Positions 62,261 through 64,000 of a DNA stretch of 64,000 nucleotides are shown in pieces. The stretch lies in the NCBI RefSeq assembly GCF_001984175.1, contig NZ_MTQP01000049.1:1-64000 (forward strand), in the 5' to 3' direction. Below the pieces are notes generated by a model. It was not told the origin of the DNA. It saw only the letters and a program-made list of their open reading frames with translations, and made no database searches. A program made the position numbers and the translations under genes. The DNA is from Saccharothrix sp. ALI-22-I (GTDB lineage: Bacteria; Actinomycetota; Actinomycetes; Mycobacteriales; Pseudonocardiaceae). The first letter of the stretch is position 1. Each line of letters begins with the position of its first letter.

Positions 62261-63360
62261 GGCTCTGTTTCTGGTTGTGTGATCAACAAGATGGCACTGG
62301 GAACGCGGCGCGAGGGTCTTCTGTGATCATGGCCGGTGTGTGTTGATCATGGCCTTGCCGCTCTCTTGCCGCACTTGGCCGAGGTCGCTGTCGAGCGGGT
62401 CGAGTCGATTGGCGCGAGCGTCGTGATCTGGGCTCGCCCTCGAACGCCCGACGCGTTGTGTCCGGGATGTGGTCTGCGGTCGAGCAGGGTGCACAGCCGC
62501 TACGACCGCAGGCTGGCTGACGCCGCGATCGGCGGGCGGCCCGTCGTGCTGCGATTACGCGTGCGCCGCTACTTCTGCGCCGGTGTCGACTGTCCGGTGC
62601 GGACATTCGCCGAGCAGGTCGAGGGCCTGACCGCGAAACACGCCCGCAGAACGGGATTGGCGCGCACGATACTGGAGCAGGTAGGCCTGGCGCTGGCCGG
62701 TCGCGCCGGATCACGACTGGCAACCCTGCCGGGGCTGCCCGCGGCTCACAGCACGCTGCTGCGCCTGGTCCACGCGCTGCCCGATCCCCAGGTCGGGACA
62801 GTGGCGGTGCTGGGCGTGGACGACTTCGCCCTGCGCCGTGGCCACGTCTACGGGACGGTGCTGGTCGACATCGAGTCCGGCCGCCTGGTGGACGTGCTGC
62901 CCGACCGCACCGCAGAGCCGGTGGCCGCCTGGCTGCGCGCCCACCCCGGCACCAGAGTCGTTTGCCGGGACCGGGCCACCGCCTACGCCGAGGCCGCCCG
63001 CGACGCCGCACCGGACGCGGTGCAGGTCGCCGACCGGTTCCACCTCTGGCGCAACCTCCGCGACGCGGTGGAGAAGATCGCCGCCGCCCACCGCGACTGC
63101 CTGCGACCACCCGAACACGCGACCGACGCCGAACCCTGCGGGCCCGAATCGGCGGCGCCTGCCGAGGCGACCGCGCCCGGCGAGCTGGAAGGAAAGCGGG
63201 CGGCCAACACCCGTCGACGCCACGCCGCGGTGCACGACCTGCTCGACAAAGGCGTGGCCATCACGGCCATCGCCGAGGCCTTGGGCATGGACCGCAAGAC
63301 CGTGCGCCGCTGCGCGAACGCCGACACCGCTTACGCACGGTTCTGAGAGAGCCGGGCGGT
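62261..63360 (+). mobile_element. ISL3-family element, truncated at the right
   Basis: GGCTCTGTTTC at 62261 resembles ISL3-type left ends, 75 bp before the transposase start. After the transposase frame stops at 63346 another IS begins at once, so the right end is missing. The left boundary is tentative. Confidence 0.45.
62336..63346 (+). CDS. ISL3-family transposase, C-terminally truncated
   Basis: 336 residues. An N-terminal zinc-binding region 'CPGCGLRSSRVHSRYDRRLA' and '...YFCAGVDCPVRTF' is followed by the DDE core: 'VAVLGVDDFALRRGHVYGTV' (first Asp), 'TRVVCRDRATAYAEAARDAA' (second Asp) and 'VADRFHLWRNLRDAVEKIAA'. A Pro/Glu insertion and helix-turn-helix 'AITAIAEALGMDRKTVRRCA' then occur, and the protein stops, without the last ~100 residues carrying the final Glu. 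Probably inactive. The start is GTG 62336 or nearby. Confidence 0.82.
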   Translation: MCVDHGLAALLPHLAEVAVERVESIGASVVIWARPRTPDALCPGCGLRSSRVHSRYDRRLADAAIGGRPVVLRLRVRRYFCAGVDCPVRTFAEQVEGLTAKHARRTGLARTILEQVGLALAGRAGSRLATLPGLPAAHSTLLRLVHALPDPQVGTVAVLGVDDFALRRGHVYGTVLVDIESGRLVDVLPDRTAEPVAAWLRAHPGTRVVCRDRATAYAEAARDAAPDAVQVADRFHLWRNLRDAVEKIAAAHRDCLRPPEHATDAEPCGPESAAPAEATAPGELEGKRAANTRRRHAAVHDLLDKGVAITAIAEALGMDRKTVRRCANADTAYARF

Positions 63361-63421
63361 GAGATCCCGCCCGGCCACTCGCCTTTGCCGCGATGCAGAA
63401 GAACCGGAACGGTTCGCTCTG

Positions 63422-63688
63422 ATGGCCGAGTACGCCGGCCCCGACGACGTCACCGGTACCACCGTCGCCGTCCCGCCCGAGGGCGGGCGGTTCTCCGTCC
63501 GGCGCATGGCGCGGCTGCTGGGTGTGTCGACCTCCGGCTACTACGCGTACGTGAAACGTTGTGCGGCAACGGTGTTGACACCACGTCGGCAGCGTCGCGC
63601 GGACCTGGAGGTGAAGATCACCCAGGCGCACGAGGACTCTTGCGGGACCTACGGGTCGCCGCGGATCACCGCGGAGTTGCGGAATCAG
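63422..63688 (+). pseudogene. IS3-family OrfB (transposase) N-terminal fragment
   Basis: 'FSVRRMARLLGVSTSGYYAY' and 'RRADLEVKITQAHEDSCGTY' followed by 'GSPRITAELR' are the start of IS3-type integrase proteins. The frame leaves homology at about 63688, and the catalytic rve core is absent. It lies between the ISL3 fragment and a lectin-domain gene. Confidence 0.78.
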
Positions 63689-63719
63689 GCAGACCCAGCT
63701 TTACGCCATCGGTGCTGCT

Positions 63720-64000
63720 CTAGCCACGCCGCCACAGCTGGACGGCGAAGCCGTTGCAGGTATAGAGCGAGAGCCGGGCACCGTTCACGGCCTTCCAGTC
63801 ATAGTTGTCCAGGCACATGTTGCCGGCGACGTTGCGCAGCGAGAACCAGCCGTTGCCCTGGTCGATGATCTGCCACTGCTGGGCCGTCGTGTTGTTGCAG
63901 GCGACCAGGCCGACGTCGGCGTTCAGCGCCGTGCTGGCGTTGATGTTGGTCAGACAGGTACCGGTGTTGCGGTTGCGGATCTCGTACCAGCTGACGCCCT
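63720..64000 (-). CDS. C-terminal ricin-type (CBM13) lectin domain of a secreted protein, partial
   Basis: The minus-strand frame runs in from beyond 64000 and ends at 63720. It encodes 'VSWYEIRNRNTGTCLTNINA', 'QQWQIIDQGNGWFSLRNVAG', 'NMCLDNYDWKAVNGARLSLY' and '...AVQLWRRG', a beta-trefoil repeat with Q-x-W signatures. The attached catalytic or toxin domain lies outside the window. Four Cys residues suggest a disulphide-bonded exported protein. Confidence 0.82.
   Translation of the reverse strand, partial: GVSWYEIRNRNTGTCLTNINASTALNADVGLVACNNTTAQQWQIIDQGNGWFSLRNVAGNMCLDNYDWKAVNGARLSLYTCNGFAVQLWRRG

Overview
The DNA is very GC-rich, uses many GTG (and one TTG) start codons, has dense 4-bp stop/start overlaps, and carries secreted glycosidases with CBM13/CBM32-type modules next to a modular natural-product cluster. 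This points to a soil actinomycete, most likely of the Pseudonocardiaceae (Saccharothrix/Lentzea/Actinosynnema type); the family assignment is inference, not proof.

Region 1 (1-7500) is a catabolic locus. It holds the tail of an SDR, a GntR/FCD repressor, two type-II HAD enzymes, a class-III PLP enzyme followed directly by an APH-fold kinase, and an aldehyde dehydrogenase. The kinase plus class-III PLP enzyme resembles the hydroxylysine/ethanolamine kinase and phospho-lyase pairs, whose aldehyde product an ALDH would oxidise. Region 2 (7500-8900) is scar tissue: aztD-like and lutC-like relics separated by one end of an IS whose complete copy lies at 54.3-55.5 kb. Region 3 (8.9-27.0 kb) is an L-fucose-type regulon. 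It has a GH97 enzyme, a GH29 alpha-L-fucosidase and a GH141-like beta-helix enzyme outside the cell, a ribose-type ABC importer, a mutarotase, an AKR sugar dehydrogenase, L-fuconate dehydratase, an SDR and an FAH hydrolase, which together would give pyruvate plus lactate. A 12-bp motif (ATAGATCGGATG) recurs in front of the fucosidase and the catabolic operon, and a CRP-like site lies before the beta-helix gene. Old relics (FAH, GH42, TerC/CtaG, transposase) are scattered between these genes.

Region 4 (27.0-29.4 kb) has a metallo-hydrolase and a CGNR regulator sharing a perfect inverted-repeat operator, a small membrane protein and a decapitated LuxR response regulator. Region 5 (29.4-32.3 kb) is a patchwork of decayed insertion sequences, an IS701 scrap, a group II intron maturase scrap and an NRPS condensation-domain remnant.

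Region 6 (33.7-54.1 kb) is a 20-kb, sixteen-gene, almost fully overlapping operon for an NRPS/PKS hybrid product, with a divergent methyltransferase. It encodes A-PCP, C-PCP-C, PCP, KS-ACP-reductase (no acyltransferase), an FkbH/I/J/K hydroxymalonyl-ACP pathway without an FkbG-like O-methyltransferase, a second free A domain, two KAS III-like proteins lacking the catalytic His, an LLM flavin enzyme, an MFS exporter, and a ligase/PLP-decarboxylase/ACP trio resembling the butirosin side-chain module. I know of no cluster with exactly this layout; it is the best candidate here for an undescribed system.

Region 7 (54.1-56.4 kb) contains an intact IS with 27/28-bp inverted repeats and relics, including a cytosine-5 DNA methyltransferase. 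Region 8 (56.8-62.1 kb) has a large NERD-pseudokinase-kinase-TM-ectodomain protein, threonylcarbamoyl-AMP synthase and a beta-carbonic anhydrase. The end (62.2-64.0 kb) carries a truncated ISL3 transposase, an IS3 fragment and the C-terminus of a ricin-type lectin protein.
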